Of a stretch of 64,000 nucleotides of DNA, positions 26,316 through 34,990 are shown piece after piece. A program made the position numbers and the translations under genes. Each line of letters starts with the position of its first letter. The stretch's first letter is position 1. Below the pieces are notes generated by a model that was given only the letters and a program-made list of their open reading frames with translations, ran no database searches and was not told the DNA's origin. The DNA is from Cytophagales bacterium (lineage in GTDB: Bacteria > Bacteroidota > Bacteroidia > Cytophagales > Thermoflexibacteraceae), in the NCBI GenBank assembly GCA_004294445.1, contig REAZ01000020.1, forward strand, positions 62,001 to 126,000, in the 5' to 3' direction.

Positions 26316-26487
26316 CAGCACACAAACAGACATCACCAAATCTTTTGTTTTGCGTTTGGACTTTGACGCAGAAACCGAACTCGATAAGATAGTAGCCCAA
26401 TTAGGCAGCAATCAGACTCAAGCAGTACGGCACATCATTAAGAACTTTCGGCTTTGCCCAAAAAGATACCAAAAAGCAGAGCAGTAG
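26305..26487 (+). CDS. Small ribbon-helix-helix-like protein
   Basis: A 60-residue protein with a strand (KSFVLRLDFDAETELDKIV) and a helical half (SNQTQAVRHIIKNF), the plan of an Arc/CopG-type DNA-binding protein. A strong AGGAGG ribosome-binding site lies 7 bp before the ATG. It could be an accessory replication or mobilization protein, since it lies just before the helicase gene. Confidence 0.6.
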   Translation: MAGNSTQTDITKSFVLRLDFDAETELDKIVAQLGSNQTQAVRHIIKNFRLCPKRYQKAEQ

Positions 26488-26540
26488 AGTATGATGAGTG
26501 AGAGAGCAGGCGAGTAAAGAGAAAAAAGTAGTATCAAATG

Positions 26541-26571
26541 AAAAACGCCTATCCTACAAATAGGCGTTTTT
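26541..26571. terminator. Bidirectional terminator
   Basis: AAAAACGCCTAT and ATAGGCGTTTTT form a perfect 12-bp stem with a 7-nt loop; the outer A and T runs would serve both strands. It separates the small-gene operon from the helicase gene. Confidence 0.85.
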
Positions 26572-26627
26572 AAGAATTTTTTTCAGTAGAAAGATAGGAA
26601 TTAGTTAAACATTTTAATCAGTTTACA

Positions 26628-28100
26628 ATGGCAAAGATAGACAATAATCAGCAAAAAAACGAGGGAAATGAGAGTAATTTTGAGAGGGTAGGGGGTAATA
26701 ACAAAGAAAATGATACAATCATTACAAGGGTAAAAAGGTATCTAAATACTACCTATGATTTTCGCTATAATGAAGTTCGTTTAGTATCAGAGTTCAAACT
26801 CAAAAATGAAAGCGAGTACAAAGACTTTGATAATTTTGATGAAAATGATATTTATGTTTATTTGAGAGAGGAAGGGTATAGAGTCAGTCAAACAGACTTA
26901 AAGGCAATTTTGCGTTCACGTACTTTTGCACCACACTACCACCCACTAAGAAACTATTTTGAATCCTTGCCAGCCTACAAAGCAGAAATAGATTACTTTG
27001 AAAAGTTGTCAAATTACCTAAAATTTGAATCAGAATCAGAAAAAAACAGATTTACACACCATTTAAAAAAACACTTTGTAAGAATTGTAAAGCAGTCAGT
27101 CGAACATGGTACAAAGTATTTTAACAAGCAATGTTTTGTGATAGTGGGTAATCAGTCAGACGGAAAAACGTCTTTGATACGTTGGTTTGTACCCGAAAAA
27201 TTAGGTAGTAAATACTACAATGAAAATCTCAATCCAAGTAACAAAGATGATTTGATAGCCCTTAGCCAATGTATGATAAGCAATTTTGATGAATTAGCCA
27301 GCCTATCCAAACATGACATTACCCAGCTAAAAAGTTTTTTTACCAAAGGCAGTATTTATGCAAGGCATCCCTATGCAGAAAAAGCCACAGACTGCAAAAG
27401 GCACGCATCATTTTTTGGCAGTACAAATGAGGAACAATTTTTATCAGATACTACAGGTTCGGTACGTTGGCTATCCTTTGTAATTACTGAAAAAATTAAC
27501 TTTGATTACAGCAAGGAAATGAATATAGATGACTTGTATAGTCAATCTTATAGCCTATATAAAAGTAATTTTGTTTGTGATTTAACTACCAAAGAAGAAC
27601 ATGAAAACGAAGAAATTAACCAACGTCATTACCTTGATAATGACGACATAGACACCGTTAGAAGGTTCTTGCATAAAGGTACTGAATCAGATGAATTTAT
27701 GACAGCCACCGAGATAGTAGAATACCTAAGCGAGAGAAACCCCAAAGGAAAGTACAATAGTAGGAATATAGGCAAAGCACTCAAAAAGGCAGGTTTTATA
27801 CGAAAACAGCTAAGAAGTGGAAATATGCCTACTTATGGTTACTATCTGAAATTCAAAAGTGAACACCAAGATATTAGCAACCAAGATTTTACAGACTTAA
27901 AGCAGTTTTTGAATAGTTTGAAAGTTGGTCGTTATCCATTGGCAAACTTGCATATTTCCTACAATTCAAACCACAGTCCCAAATTATCAGTATTTGACAT
28001 GGTACATTTTATTCATAATGAAATGATGAATAAAGAAAAAGTGCCAAAAATGGAGTTAAAAAGCAATGATACAATTTTGCAAGTTTTTACAGATTTCTAA
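26628..28100 (+). CDS. VapE-like replication helicase
   Basis: A 490-residue protein of the virulence-associated E type. It has Walker A GNQSDGKTS (174-182), a Walker B-like region ISNFDELA (near 224) and the segment HASFFGSTNEEQFLSDTTGS typical of the family. The N-terminal 100 residues look like a small DNA-binding or oligomerization region and the C-terminal part a winged-helix-like region (ATEIVEYLSERNP). Such helicases replicate satellites and integrative elements and work next to a primase, here encoded just beyond the iterons. Confidence 0.85.
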   Translation: MAKIDNNQQKNEGNESNFERVGGNNKENDTIITRVKRYLNTTYDFRYNEVRLVSEFKLKNESEYKDFDNFDENDIYVYLREEGYRVSQTDLKAILRSRTFAPHYHPLRNYFESLPAYKAEIDYFEKLSNYLKFESESEKNRFTHHLKKHFVRIVKQSVEHGTKYFNKQCFVIVGNQSDGKTSLIRWFVPEKLGSKYYNENLNPSNKDDLIALSQCMISNFDELASLSKHDITQLKSFFTKGSIYARHPYAEKATDCKRHASFFGSTNEEQFLSDTTGSVRWLSFVITEKINFDYSKEMNIDDLYSQSYSLYKSNFVCDLTTKEEHENEEINQRHYLDNDDIDTVRRFLHKGTESDEFMTATEIVEYLSERNPKGKYNSRNIGKALKKAGFIRKQLRSGNMPTYGYYLKFKSEHQDISNQDFTDLKQFLNSLKVGRYPLANLHISYNSNHSPKLSVFDMVHFIHNEMMNKEKVPKMELKSNDTILQVFTDF

Positions 28101-28106
28101 AACATG

Positions 28107-28426
28107 ATTACTACATTACTACAATTACTACATTTTAGTTAATAGTAGTTAAAAAGTATTAATAAAAGTGGTTTTGAGGTACATTATAAAATCCTTGTTT
28201 TGTAGTAATCATAATAATTCTAATTACTACAATTACTACAAAACAGTTAAAAGTAGTTAAAATAAAAAAAGTCATTAACAAATATTAACAAAAATGTAGT
28301 AATTATAGTAATCAGTAGAATACATTTTTTATATGATTACTACAAAATTTAACTAAAATTTAACATTTTTAATATTGATTATCAGATAGTTAATTTTGAG
28401 AATTGATTTTGTAGTAATGTAGTAAT
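28107..28426. repeat. Iteron array, candidate replication origin
   Basis: ATTACTACA occurs at 28107, 28115, 28124, 28223, 28232 and 28336, and its complement TGTAGTAAT at 28201, 28295, 28410 and 28418: ten perfect copies in 320 bp. Two clusters are in tandem with 8- to 9-bp spacing. The rest is AT-rich. Lying between a VapE-like helicase and a RepB-like primase, it is the likely origin of replication of the excised element. No gene is present in 28101-28521. Confidence 0.8.
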
Positions 28427-28521
28427 CATATTTGAGGTTTGAGTATATAGAAAAAATAGCGATTTTTAGGCATTTCTTAGAAAAGTACAATTTTAAGCAC
28501 AATAACCCAAAAGGTAGAAAA

Positions 28522-29370
28522 ATGAAAAATGTAAATGAATTTATCATAAATAGAGTAGTGGATGCATTGCAAGCAGATAGCTACATAGTTCGTTTAATCC
28601 ATACGGAAAACCTAAACGGAATCAAAAACAAAGATTATCCATTGATACATGGTATCTATACGGCGGATGCTCTGCAAAAATCTTGTAAATACTTTGCCTA
28701 TAAGAATGCACAGGGGTATAATATCTATTTCAGACCACAAGGATATAAATACATCTTGCTTGACGATATTGCCAAAGACCAGCTTTCACCAATAGCAGAA
28801 ATAAAACCCTGCCTATTGATAGAAACCAGCCCGAATAATTATCAAGTATGGCTAAGACTGCCAACCGCCCCCACAGACAGAGAACACGCCAAAAGAATCT
28901 GTAGGCACTTAGCAGAAAAATATAAAGCAGATAAAGGGAGTGCCGAGCCAGACCATATAGGAAGGCTACCGAGCTACACGAACCGCAAGCCCAAATACAA
29001 GCAAACAAACGGCAACTATCCATTTGTAACCCTTCATAAATCAGAAAACAGAAACTCGACATTCTTTTTACCCGAAGGTGATATTGTGCTTAAAGAAGTG
29101 CTTAAAGACAAAGTAGAAAATAAAGCTCAAACCCCCGAAATGCTTAAAGAAAAAAAGGAAAACAAAGAAAAAGAACAAGACCGCAGTAGGTACGATTTTA
29201 ACAATGTATGCAAGTGGTTACGACAAAGAAAAAGCTATACAGATATTTACAACCTACTAAATAGCAGCAGCGACAAGGCAAAGAGTAGAGTAGGTGAACA
29301 GAAAGAAAAGTACCTTACAAGTACGATAAACAACGCCATTCAAAGAACAGGCATACAGCCCAAAACGTAA
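28522..29370 (+). CDS. RepB-like primase
   Basis: A 282-residue protein. It has the features of RepB/PrimPol-type plasmid primases: YILLDDIAKDQL, CLLIETSPNNYQVWLRLP and EPDHIGRLPSYTNRKPKY. The C-terminal 90 residues are charged and helical. The ATG at 28522 is preferred over an in-frame TTG 90 bp upstream, because the latter would lie within 10 bp of the last iteron. It probably primes replication at the neighbouring iteron origin together with the VapE-like helicase. Confidence 0.82.
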   Translation: MKNVNEFIINRVVDALQADSYIVRLIHTENLNGIKNKDYPLIHGIYTADALQKSCKYFAYKNAQGYNIYFRPQGYKYILLDDIAKDQLSPIAEIKPCLLIETSPNNYQVWLRLPTAPTDREHAKRICRHLAEKYKADKGSAEPDHIGRLPSYTNRKPKYKQTNGNYPFVTLHKSENRNSTFFLPEGDIVLKEVLKDKVENKAQTPEMLKEKKENKEKEQDRSRYDFNNVCKWLRQRKSYTDIYNLLNSSSDKAKSRVGEQKEKYLTSTINNAIQRTGIQPKT

Positions 29371-29382
29371 CTAAATCACAAA

Positions 29383-29420
29383 ATACATAAAGCTACAAAG
29401 TTTTTTGTAGTTTTATGTAT
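29383..29420 (+). terminator. Hairpin after the primase gene
   Basis: ATACATAAA-g-CTACAAA pairs with TTTGTAG-t-TTTATGTAT around a 4-nt loop: a long stem with one internal mismatch, 12 bp after the stop. No T-run follows, so it may be a weak terminator or structural element. Confidence 0.5.
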
Positions 29421-29442
29421 AATAATTATTATTAAGTTATTG

Positions 29443-29516
29443 ATATTCAATTATTTAAGAATAAAATTAATCAATAATTATATTCAATTATTTAAGAATA
29501 AAATTAATCAATAATT
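29443..29516. repeat. Right-end 37-bp tandem repeat containing candidate attR core
   Basis: A 37-bp unit beginning ATATTCAATTATTTAAG and ending with AATAAAATTAATCAATAATT occurs twice without change (29443-29479, 29480-29516). The last 20 bp match the left-end repeat at 18332-18351. The doubling may record a previous insertion or excision. Confidence 0.6.
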
Positions 29517-29625
29517 TGTTTTATAGTGTTAGATTTTTAAATTTGTAATACTGATTCTTCTTGGTTCTATTTATTTCTAACTTCCTGAATTTTACTTGTT
29601 TTTTATAATTATTTTTTTAACTAAA

Positions 29626-30165
29626 ATGTATATTCATCTAATCAATGCCGATAAGAAAGTAAAGCTATGCCGAAGCGGTTTTAGCTACCTCAAAAAGAAA
29701 GGATATGTCGAAGGTTGGCGGCTACACTCTGCGGGTTATGCCGTCTTGCAGTTCACGATGTTTGGGAGAATACAAACACTCTATATGCACAAACTGCTGG
29801 CTAATCAATACATAGATAAGCCAAAAAGTGTGGACGATAAGAAGTTGTTTGTGCGAATGATTAACTCTGATAAACTGGATTGTAGGCTGGAGAATCTGGA
29901 GTGGGCTACGATGTCAGAGCTACGAAGGCAGCAAAGGAGCAGTGTTAGCTATCGGGGAGTTTCCAAAGATGGCAAAAAATATAGGGCAGTCCTTTATGAT
30001 GAAGGAGTGCGCATTTACTTAGGTATTTTTGAAACTGCTGAAGATGCCGCGCGAGCTTACAATGATGAGTCTATACGCCGCTTTGGGTTTACAAAAAGCC
30101 TTAATCAAGTAGAGAAGCAACTTTACGAGGAAGAAGAAAAATATGAAGTAGAGGAGAACAAATAA
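29626..30165 (+). CDS. HNH-like plus AP2-domain protein
   Basis: A 179-residue protein. Residues 30-100 have the layout of an HNH/NUMOD homing endonuclease (MHKLLANQYI, then RLENLEWATMSE), but the usual catalytic histidine position reads RMINSDK. Residues 103-150 form an AP2-type DNA-binding domain (SYRGVSKDGKKYRAVLY, then GIFETAEDAARAYND). It is therefore probably a DNA-binding protein with weak or no nuclease activity. The start at 29626 excludes ten hydrophobic upstream residues. It lies just outside the mobile element, 28 bp before the deformylase gene. Confidence 0.75.
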   Translation: MYIHLINADKKVKLCRSGFSYLKKKGYVEGWRLHSAGYAVLQFTMFGRIQTLYMHKLLANQYIDKPKSVDDKKLFVRMINSDKLDCRLENLEWATMSELRRQQRSSVSYRGVSKDGKKYRAVLYDEGVRIYLGIFETAEDAARAYNDESIRRFGFTKSLNQVEKQLYEEEEKYEVEENK

Positions 30166-30192
30166 GCTAAAAAAGCATAAATTTGCTGTCGC

Positions 30193-30678
30193 ATGAAAAA
30201 ATTAGAAGATTTATTGCTTTTGGGTAATCCTTTGCTCTACGAAGTTTGCGAGCCTGTCTTGGAAGCAGAGTTGCCTTTTTTAGCCACTTGGGTAGCCGAT
30301 TTGCACAATGTAATGCAAGAAATTAGGGCAAAATACAATTTTGGGCGGGCTATAGCTGCCCCACAGTTAGGAATTATGAAAAGGCTAATCTATATGAATA
30401 TTGACAAGCCTATTGTTTTTATTAATCCCGAATTTACCTATCTAAGTGATGAAATGTTTGAACTTTGGGACGATTGCATGAGTTTCCCTAATCTTTTGGT
30501 TAAGGTGAAAAGGCATAAAAGCCTAACAATAAAGTACTTGGACGAAAATTGGAAAACCTGCGAATGGCGTATGCAAGACGACTTGGCTGAACTGCTACAG
30601 CATGAGTACGACCACTTGAACGGTGTGCTTTGCACTATGCGTGCCATAGATGAAAAATCGTTTCGCTGGCGACCTTAG
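30193..30678 (+). CDS. def: Divergent peptide deformylase
   Basis: A 161-residue enzyme that removes the formyl group from nascent proteins. Motif I is GRAIAAPQLG (51-60), motif II is DDCMSFP with metal-binding C95 and motif III is QHEYDHLNG with H137, E138 and H141. The classical EGCLS of motif II is DDCMS and motif I has R in place of the usual glycine/valine, so it belongs to a divergent subgroup. It may be a second copy or have altered substrate range. Confidence 0.82.
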   Translation: MKKLEDLLLLGNPLLYEVCEPVLEAELPFLATWVADLHNVMQEIRAKYNFGRAIAAPQLGIMKRLIYMNIDKPIVFINPEFTYLSDEMFELWDDCMSFPNLLVKVKRHKSLTIKYLDENWKTCEWRMQDDLAELLQHEYDHLNGVLCTMRAIDEKSFRWRP

Positions 30679-30695
30679 CAGGTGCATATTGACCA

Positions 30696-31829
30696 TTATT
30701 TCACCATCATAAAAAAGCCATTAGGCTTTAACCTAAAAATACGTGCGCCAATTTTCAGAATATCGTTTGCCTGCATTTTTGATAAGTGATTAATATCTTC
30801 CTCTATGGTGTGGATAGAGCCGTTGGTGTACTTTGCCAAATTCACGTATTGTGGGTTTACTCTGCCATTTTCCACGCCACACAGAATTACATGAACAGGT
30901 TTTGTAATTTGGGGGGTGAGTTTTATATCTCTGACCGCACTGTTATTATCTGCAATCAGAATTACTTCCGAAATATCTTTGTACTTCTCGATGCCTGCCA
31001 AAATAGCTTCTATGTCATTTTCAGGAACATCGCCACCACTGCCATTTTGCAGGGCTTGAGTCATTACCTCGATGATGTGGCTAATGTCATTGGTTTTTGT
31101 AAAATAAATTCCCCCCGTTTCTCCTATTTTTTTTTCTTTATCACTTTTGTTATCGCCATCATTGAAAAAAACAAAATGCTTGATAACGCCATCTTTTAGG
31201 TGCAACTTGTGCCAATTTACAATCTGCGAAGAATATGGATAAACGCTCCCCGTCCAATCTCCTACTACCAAGGCATTTTTCCAATTTTTCTTGTTCCTTT
31301 CCATGATTTTATAGACTACAGAGTCTTTGAAAGTACCATTGAAAACATAGCTTTTCACTTTTTCCACTTCCTTATCTATAATTGTTTTTGTAGTAGTGAT
31401 TTCGTCCCCCACAAAAGTAACAGCAACACCATGAAACAGCTTAATTGCCTGCCAATAATCTTTGGTAGCAGTTTGTTTTACCAATCTCCAAACTACTTCC
31501 TTGCGATTGCGTAAATCGGGAATAAGCTCCAGCATTTTTTGTACTCTGTTGGTATTGAGCTTGTCAAAATTGCGGTTTTTGGGATAATCTGTATAAATAA
31601 TGTCTATTTGCAAAATTTTTCTACTTTGCAAGGAGCTAATTACACTTTGGTCTGGCACTTCCTCGCTTGCAAACGACATCTTTAGGTATGCCTTATCTAT
31701 ATGCCCTTTTTCCACTGCATATACGCCTACTTCCTCACGTTTCATCGCCGAAAAAATGGAATCAGCCACTTGTGCCAAGCAACACAAGCTATTGATAGAT
31801 AATAAGATAAAAAATAAAAAATATTTCAT
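30696..31829 (-). CDS. Secreted vWA-like protein
   Basis: A 377-residue protein with a signal peptide (ends CCLAQ). The second half has alternating hydrophobic strands and helices (VILIADNNSAVRDI, VHVILCGV), a Rossmann-type pattern reminiscent of von Willebrand A domains, but a complete MIDAS motif is not evident. It ends 17 bp from the convergent deformylase gene. No function can be assigned; periplasmic or surface exposure is likely. Confidence 0.65.
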   Translation of the reverse strand: MKYFLFFILLSINSLCCLAQVADSIFSAMKREEVGVYAVEKGHIDKAYLKMSFASEEVPDQSVISSLQSRKILQIDIIYTDYPKNRNFDKLNTNRVQKMLELIPDLRNRKEVVWRLVKQTATKDYWQAIKLFHGVAVTFVGDEITTTKTIIDKEVEKVKSYVFNGTFKDSVVYKIMERNKKNWKNALVVGDWTGSVYPYSSQIVNWHKLHLKDGVIKHFVFFNDGDNKSDKEKKIGETGGIYFTKTNDISHIIEVMTQALQNGSGGDVPENDIEAILAGIEKYKDISEVILIADNNSAVRDIKLTPQITKPVHVILCGVENGRVNPQYVNLAKYTNGSIHTIEEDINHLSKMQANDILKIGARIFRLKPNGFFMMVK

Positions 31830-31845
31830 GTCTTAAAAAAATGTT

Positions 31846-33144
31846 TTATGTACCAAAAGAGGATTCTATTTTCATGCCTCTTGACCCCTTCGCCAAAAAA
31901 TAGCAGCCTTTATACTGTTTGTCAGACAGATATGCTTTCACTTGTTCGCTGTTATCAAAAAATGTTGCTTCTATAATACCTTTGTGCTTCCCAAAAAACT
32001 TTCCTACTAAAATCACTTCTTTGAAATTATGATTTTTCATACGTTCTACCACGCCACGATGCTCAATATCAGTATGTTCACCGAGTTCGAACATATCCCC
32101 CAATATCACAATTTTATTCTCCATCTCAAACTCCATAAAATCTTCTATCATAGGTAGTACGCTACTTGGGTTTGCGTTATAAGCGTCTAATAGCACCGTA
32201 TTTTCGTTCCATTTCATAAGTTGCGAACGATTATTTTCGGGAACATATTGCTCTATTGCACTTTTTATCAGATGAGCATCAATTCCAAAGAATGTACCAA
32301 TAGTAGTTACTGCTAAGATATTATTTAGCTGAAAGCTGCCAAATAGATGTGAGTTTATCACAAATTTGTCTAAGCCGTAATGCGTATTTGCGTGTACCTG
32401 CACCGTAACGAAGGGAAATTTATTGAGTATTTCCCCTGTAATTGCTTCTCTATTAGTGCTATTCCACTGATAAAAAAAACGCTTTAAGCCTTCTGAAATT
32501 TGCATAAGAATAGCATCATTGGCATTGACGAAACAAGTACCCCCGACCGACCTAAGATAGTCAAACAATTCTTTGTTAGACTGTATCACCCCCTCAATGC
32601 TACCGTAGCCTTCTAAGTGGTCTTTTCCACAGTTGGTAATGATGCCATAGTTTGGTTGGGCTATTCGGCACAGTGTCAGATGCTCGCCCAAGTGATTTGC
32701 CCCCATTTCTATTACTGCAAACTCATGCTTATCATTGAGTTTCAGAATATTTAACGGCACGCCAATGTGATTATTCCAATTTTTTTCAGTACCAAAAGTT
32801 TTATATTTGGTGTTTAAAACTTTGTAAATGAGTTCTTTGGTGATAGTTTTGCCATTTGAGCCAACAACTGCTATGAGCTTTAGGTGAGTCAGATGCCTGC
32901 GATGCTCCTCTGCTAAATCTTGCAGAGCGGTGAGTACATCATCTACTAATAGGTATCGTTCATCTTTTTTGTAAGCGGCATTATCTATCACCGCAAAAGC
33001 AGCTCCCTTGCTGATGGCTTCGTCTGCATACTGATTTCCGTCAAATTTATCTCCTTTGAGGGCAAAAAAAATGCTATTCTGCCCTATTTGCCTTGTGTCT
33101 GTAGAAACTGCATCATGTTTTTTGAAAATCTCATATAAACTCAT
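31846..33144 (-). CDS. murF: UDP-N-acetylmuramoyl-tripeptide--D-Ala-D-Ala ligase
   Basis: A 432-residue Mur ligase of the cytoplasmic peptidoglycan pathway. It has the ATP-binding VGSNGKTITKELI, the EKNWNNHIGVPLNIL and EMGANHLGEHLTL motifs typical of MurF, and the C-terminal VLLDAYNANPSSVL. It adds D-Ala-D-Ala to the UDP-MurNAc tripeptide using ATP. The gene is isolated from other mur genes, as is common in this phylum, and precedes the secreted vWA-like gene on the same strand. Confidence 0.95.
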   Translation of the reverse strand: MSLYEIFKKHDAVSTDTRQIGQNSIFFALKGDKFDGNQYADEAISKGAAFAVIDNAAYKKDERYLLVDDVLTALQDLAEEHRRHLTHLKLIAVVGSNGKTITKELIYKVLNTKYKTFGTEKNWNNHIGVPLNILKLNDKHEFAVIEMGANHLGEHLTLCRIAQPNYGIITNCGKDHLEGYGSIEGVIQSNKELFDYLRSVGGTCFVNANDAILMQISEGLKRFFYQWNSTNREAITGEILNKFPFVTVQVHANTHYGLDKFVINSHLFGSFQLNNILAVTTIGTFFGIDAHLIKSAIEQYVPENNRSQLMKWNENTVLLDAYNANPSSVLPMIEDFMEFEMENKIVILGDMFELGEHTDIEHRGVVERMKNHNFKEVILVGKFFGKHKGIIEATFFDNSEQVKAYLSDKQYKGCYFLAKGSRGMKIESSFGT

Positions 33145-33305
33145 CTGTCCAAAAATTTATTTGCACCAAAAATAAGATTTTTTATGCTTAAAATAAAATT
33201 TAATTCCTTTTAAAACAATTTTAAGGAAATACAGTTCTATACTTTGTAAATTTTGTTTAATCTTTTTTTAATAAAATTAGATAAATAATTTACAAAGTAC
33301 ATATA

Positions 33306-33341
33306 TTTGTAAAAAAATAGCCTTCGTTTCCTTTACTTTTG
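33306..33341 (+). promoter_or_regulatory. Probable promoter of the isocitrate dehydrogenase gene
   Basis: TTTG at 33306-33309 and TACTTTTG at 33334-33341 are separated by 24 nt, slightly longer than the usual Bacteroidota spacing. The start codon is 73 bp downstream. The rest of the 269-bp gap is AT-rich with no other signal. Confidence 0.45.
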
Positions 33342-33413
33342 TATTTCACATAAAAAAACTTGTTTTTGTTTAATTTATATGCAAAAATATAATACAAAAA
33401 ATCAACAAAACAA

Positions 33414-34859
33414 ATGATGTCTAAAACACCAATTACGGTAGCTTACGGAGATGGCATAGGACCAGAGATTATGCAGGCTACTTTGGATATTTTGATTGCG
33501 GCGGGTGCGCAACTTGATATTGAAGAAATTGAGATAGGAGAGAAAGTATATTTGCGCGGTATCTCGGCAGGTATCGAGGATTCTTCATGGGAATCTTTGC
33601 GCCGCACCAAGGTATTCTTGAAAGCCCCTATCACTACTCCGCAGGGAAGTGGCTATAAGAGTTTGAACGTAACAACCAGAAAAACACTTGGTTTGTATTC
33701 TAATGTTCGCCCATGCGTGTCGTACAATCCGTATGTAAAAAGCAAACATCCTGTCATGGACGTAGTAATCATACGCGAAAACGAGGAAGATTTGTATGCG
33801 GGTATCGAGCATCGCCAAACAAGTGAAGTATATCAGTGTTTGAAAATCATCTCTCGCCCAGGTTGTGAGAAAATAGTCCGTTATGCTTTTGAGTATGCAG
33901 TAGCGAATAATCGCAAAAAATTAACTTGCTTCACAAAAGACAACATCATGAAAATGACTGATGGACTTTTCCATCAGGTTTTTGATGAAATAGGTGCTGA
34001 ATATCCTCAGATAGAAAAAGAACATTGGATAGTGGATATTGGTGCGGCAAAATTGGCGGACACACCCGAACTTTTTGACATGATAGTAATGCCAAATCTC
34101 TATGGTGATATTCTCTCTGATGTAGCAGCACAGATTACAGGCTCTGTAGGGCTTGCTGGCTCTGCCAATATTGGCGACCATTGTGCTATGTTCGAGGCTA
34201 TTCACGGCTCGGCTCCGCGCAGAGCAGGACAAAACTTGGCAAATCCTTCAGGCTTATTGCTTGGCGGCGTAATGATGCTTAACCATATTGGACAAGGAGA
34301 TATTGCAAGCAAAGTGCATAATGCTTGGCTAAAAACAATGGAAGATGGCGTGCATACTTACGATATTTTTGCCGAAGGTGTAAGCACTGAAAAAGTAGGG
34401 ACAAAAGAATTTGCTCAGGCTGTGATAGCTCGCTTAGGACAAAAACCAACTACGCTCAAAGCTGCTGATTATCCCGCAGAAAGCAAAAAAATTACAGTAG
34501 AACTAAAGAGCCGTCCACGTTTCCATAAGGAAACAATAGGCGTAGATGTATTCCTAAACTGGGACGGAAGCAATGCTAACGAACTTGGCGACAAGGTAGC
34601 ACTTTGTAGCACTGAAAAACTAAAATTAATCGTCATTAGTAATAGGGGAGTGAAAGTATATCCAGACGGGATGCCCGAAACTTTCTGCACCGACCACTGG
34701 CGATGCCGTTTTGAAAACCCCGAAGGCAAAGCTATTGCTCATGCTGATATCATCGAACTCTTGGGGAAAGTAAATAAGGCAGGTTTTGACTTCATCAAAA
34801 TAGAAAATTTATGCCTATTTGACGGCAAAAAAGGCTATACGCTTGCTCAGGGTCAGTAA
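33414..34859 (+). CDS. icd: NADP-dependent isocitrate dehydrogenase
   Basis: A 481-residue enzyme of the citric acid cycle. It has YGDGIGPEIM, the substrate-site VIIRENEEDLYAGIEHRQT, the dinucleotide-site NLYGDILSDVAAQITGSVGL and AIHGSAPRRAGQNLANP. The extra C-terminal domain of about 140 residues matches the long TTHA1535-like class. An alternative start lies one codon downstream. It ends in a strong terminator. Confidence 0.95.
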   Translation: MMSKTPITVAYGDGIGPEIMQATLDILIAAGAQLDIEEIEIGEKVYLRGISAGIEDSSWESLRRTKVFLKAPITTPQGSGYKSLNVTTRKTLGLYSNVRPCVSYNPYVKSKHPVMDVVIIRENEEDLYAGIEHRQTSEVYQCLKIISRPGCEKIVRYAFEYAVANNRKKLTCFTKDNIMKMTDGLFHQVFDEIGAEYPQIEKEHWIVDIGAAKLADTPELFDMIVMPNLYGDILSDVAAQITGSVGLAGSANIGDHCAMFEAIHGSAPRRAGQNLANPSGLLLGGVMMLNHIGQGDIASKVHNAWLKTMEDGVHTYDIFAEGVSTEKVGTKEFAQAVIARLGQKPTTLKAADYPAESKKITVELKSRPRFHKETIGVDVFLNWDGSNANELGDKVALCSTEKLKLIVISNRGVKVYPDGMPETFCTDHWRCRFENPEGKAIAHADIIELLGKVNKAGFDFIKIENLCLFDGKKGYTLAQGQ

Positions 34860-34940
34860 GCCAAATTTTTTAGGACTCATAAGTAAAGAAATTTAAGATA
34901 AATAGAACGCAACGAGAAAAATCTTCAACCAAGCTTTGGA

Positions 34941-34975
34941 AAAAAGCAGACTCTTTGAGCCTGCTTTTTTTTTAT
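34941..34975 (+). terminator. Rho-independent terminator after icd
   Basis: AAAAAGCAG and CTGCTTTTTTTTT form the outer stem with an inner CTC/GAG stem around TTT. The T-run is nine bases. It lies 81 bp after the stop, before a convergent gene. Confidence 0.85.
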
Positions 34976-34990
34976 TATGTATTAGCCTTT

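Larger units (their letters stand above)
18332..29516. mobile_element. Integrated mobile element with tandem tyrosine recombinases
   Basis: The segment is bounded by the 20-bp sequence AATAAAATTAATCAATAATT, once at the left end and twice at the right. Within it are two IntDOT-like recombinases, an XRE/RHH control region, a VapE-like helicase, an iteron array and a RepB-like primase. It also carries cargo genes for a PRTase fusion and an ATP-grasp ligase. No relaxase, type IV secretion or phage structural genes are seen, so it is probably a mobilizable or satellite-like element able to replicate when excised. The boundaries are inferred from the repeats and gene content. Confidence 0.75.

Noticed and set aside
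28107..28426. CRISPR array
   Set aside because: Repeats are 9 bp, irregularly spaced and in both orientations, with no cas genes; iterons explain them better.
28432..28521. Longer primase start at a TTG
   Set aside because: The extension begins within the iteron region and is not needed for the conserved primase domain.
29443..29516. CRISPR-like repeat
   Set aside because: Only two adjacent 37-bp units without spacers; a tandem duplication explains it.
30696..31829. Functional von Willebrand A domain with MIDAS
   Set aside because: The strand and helix pattern is suggestive, but no complete DxSxS motif was found, so only a vWA-like call is made.
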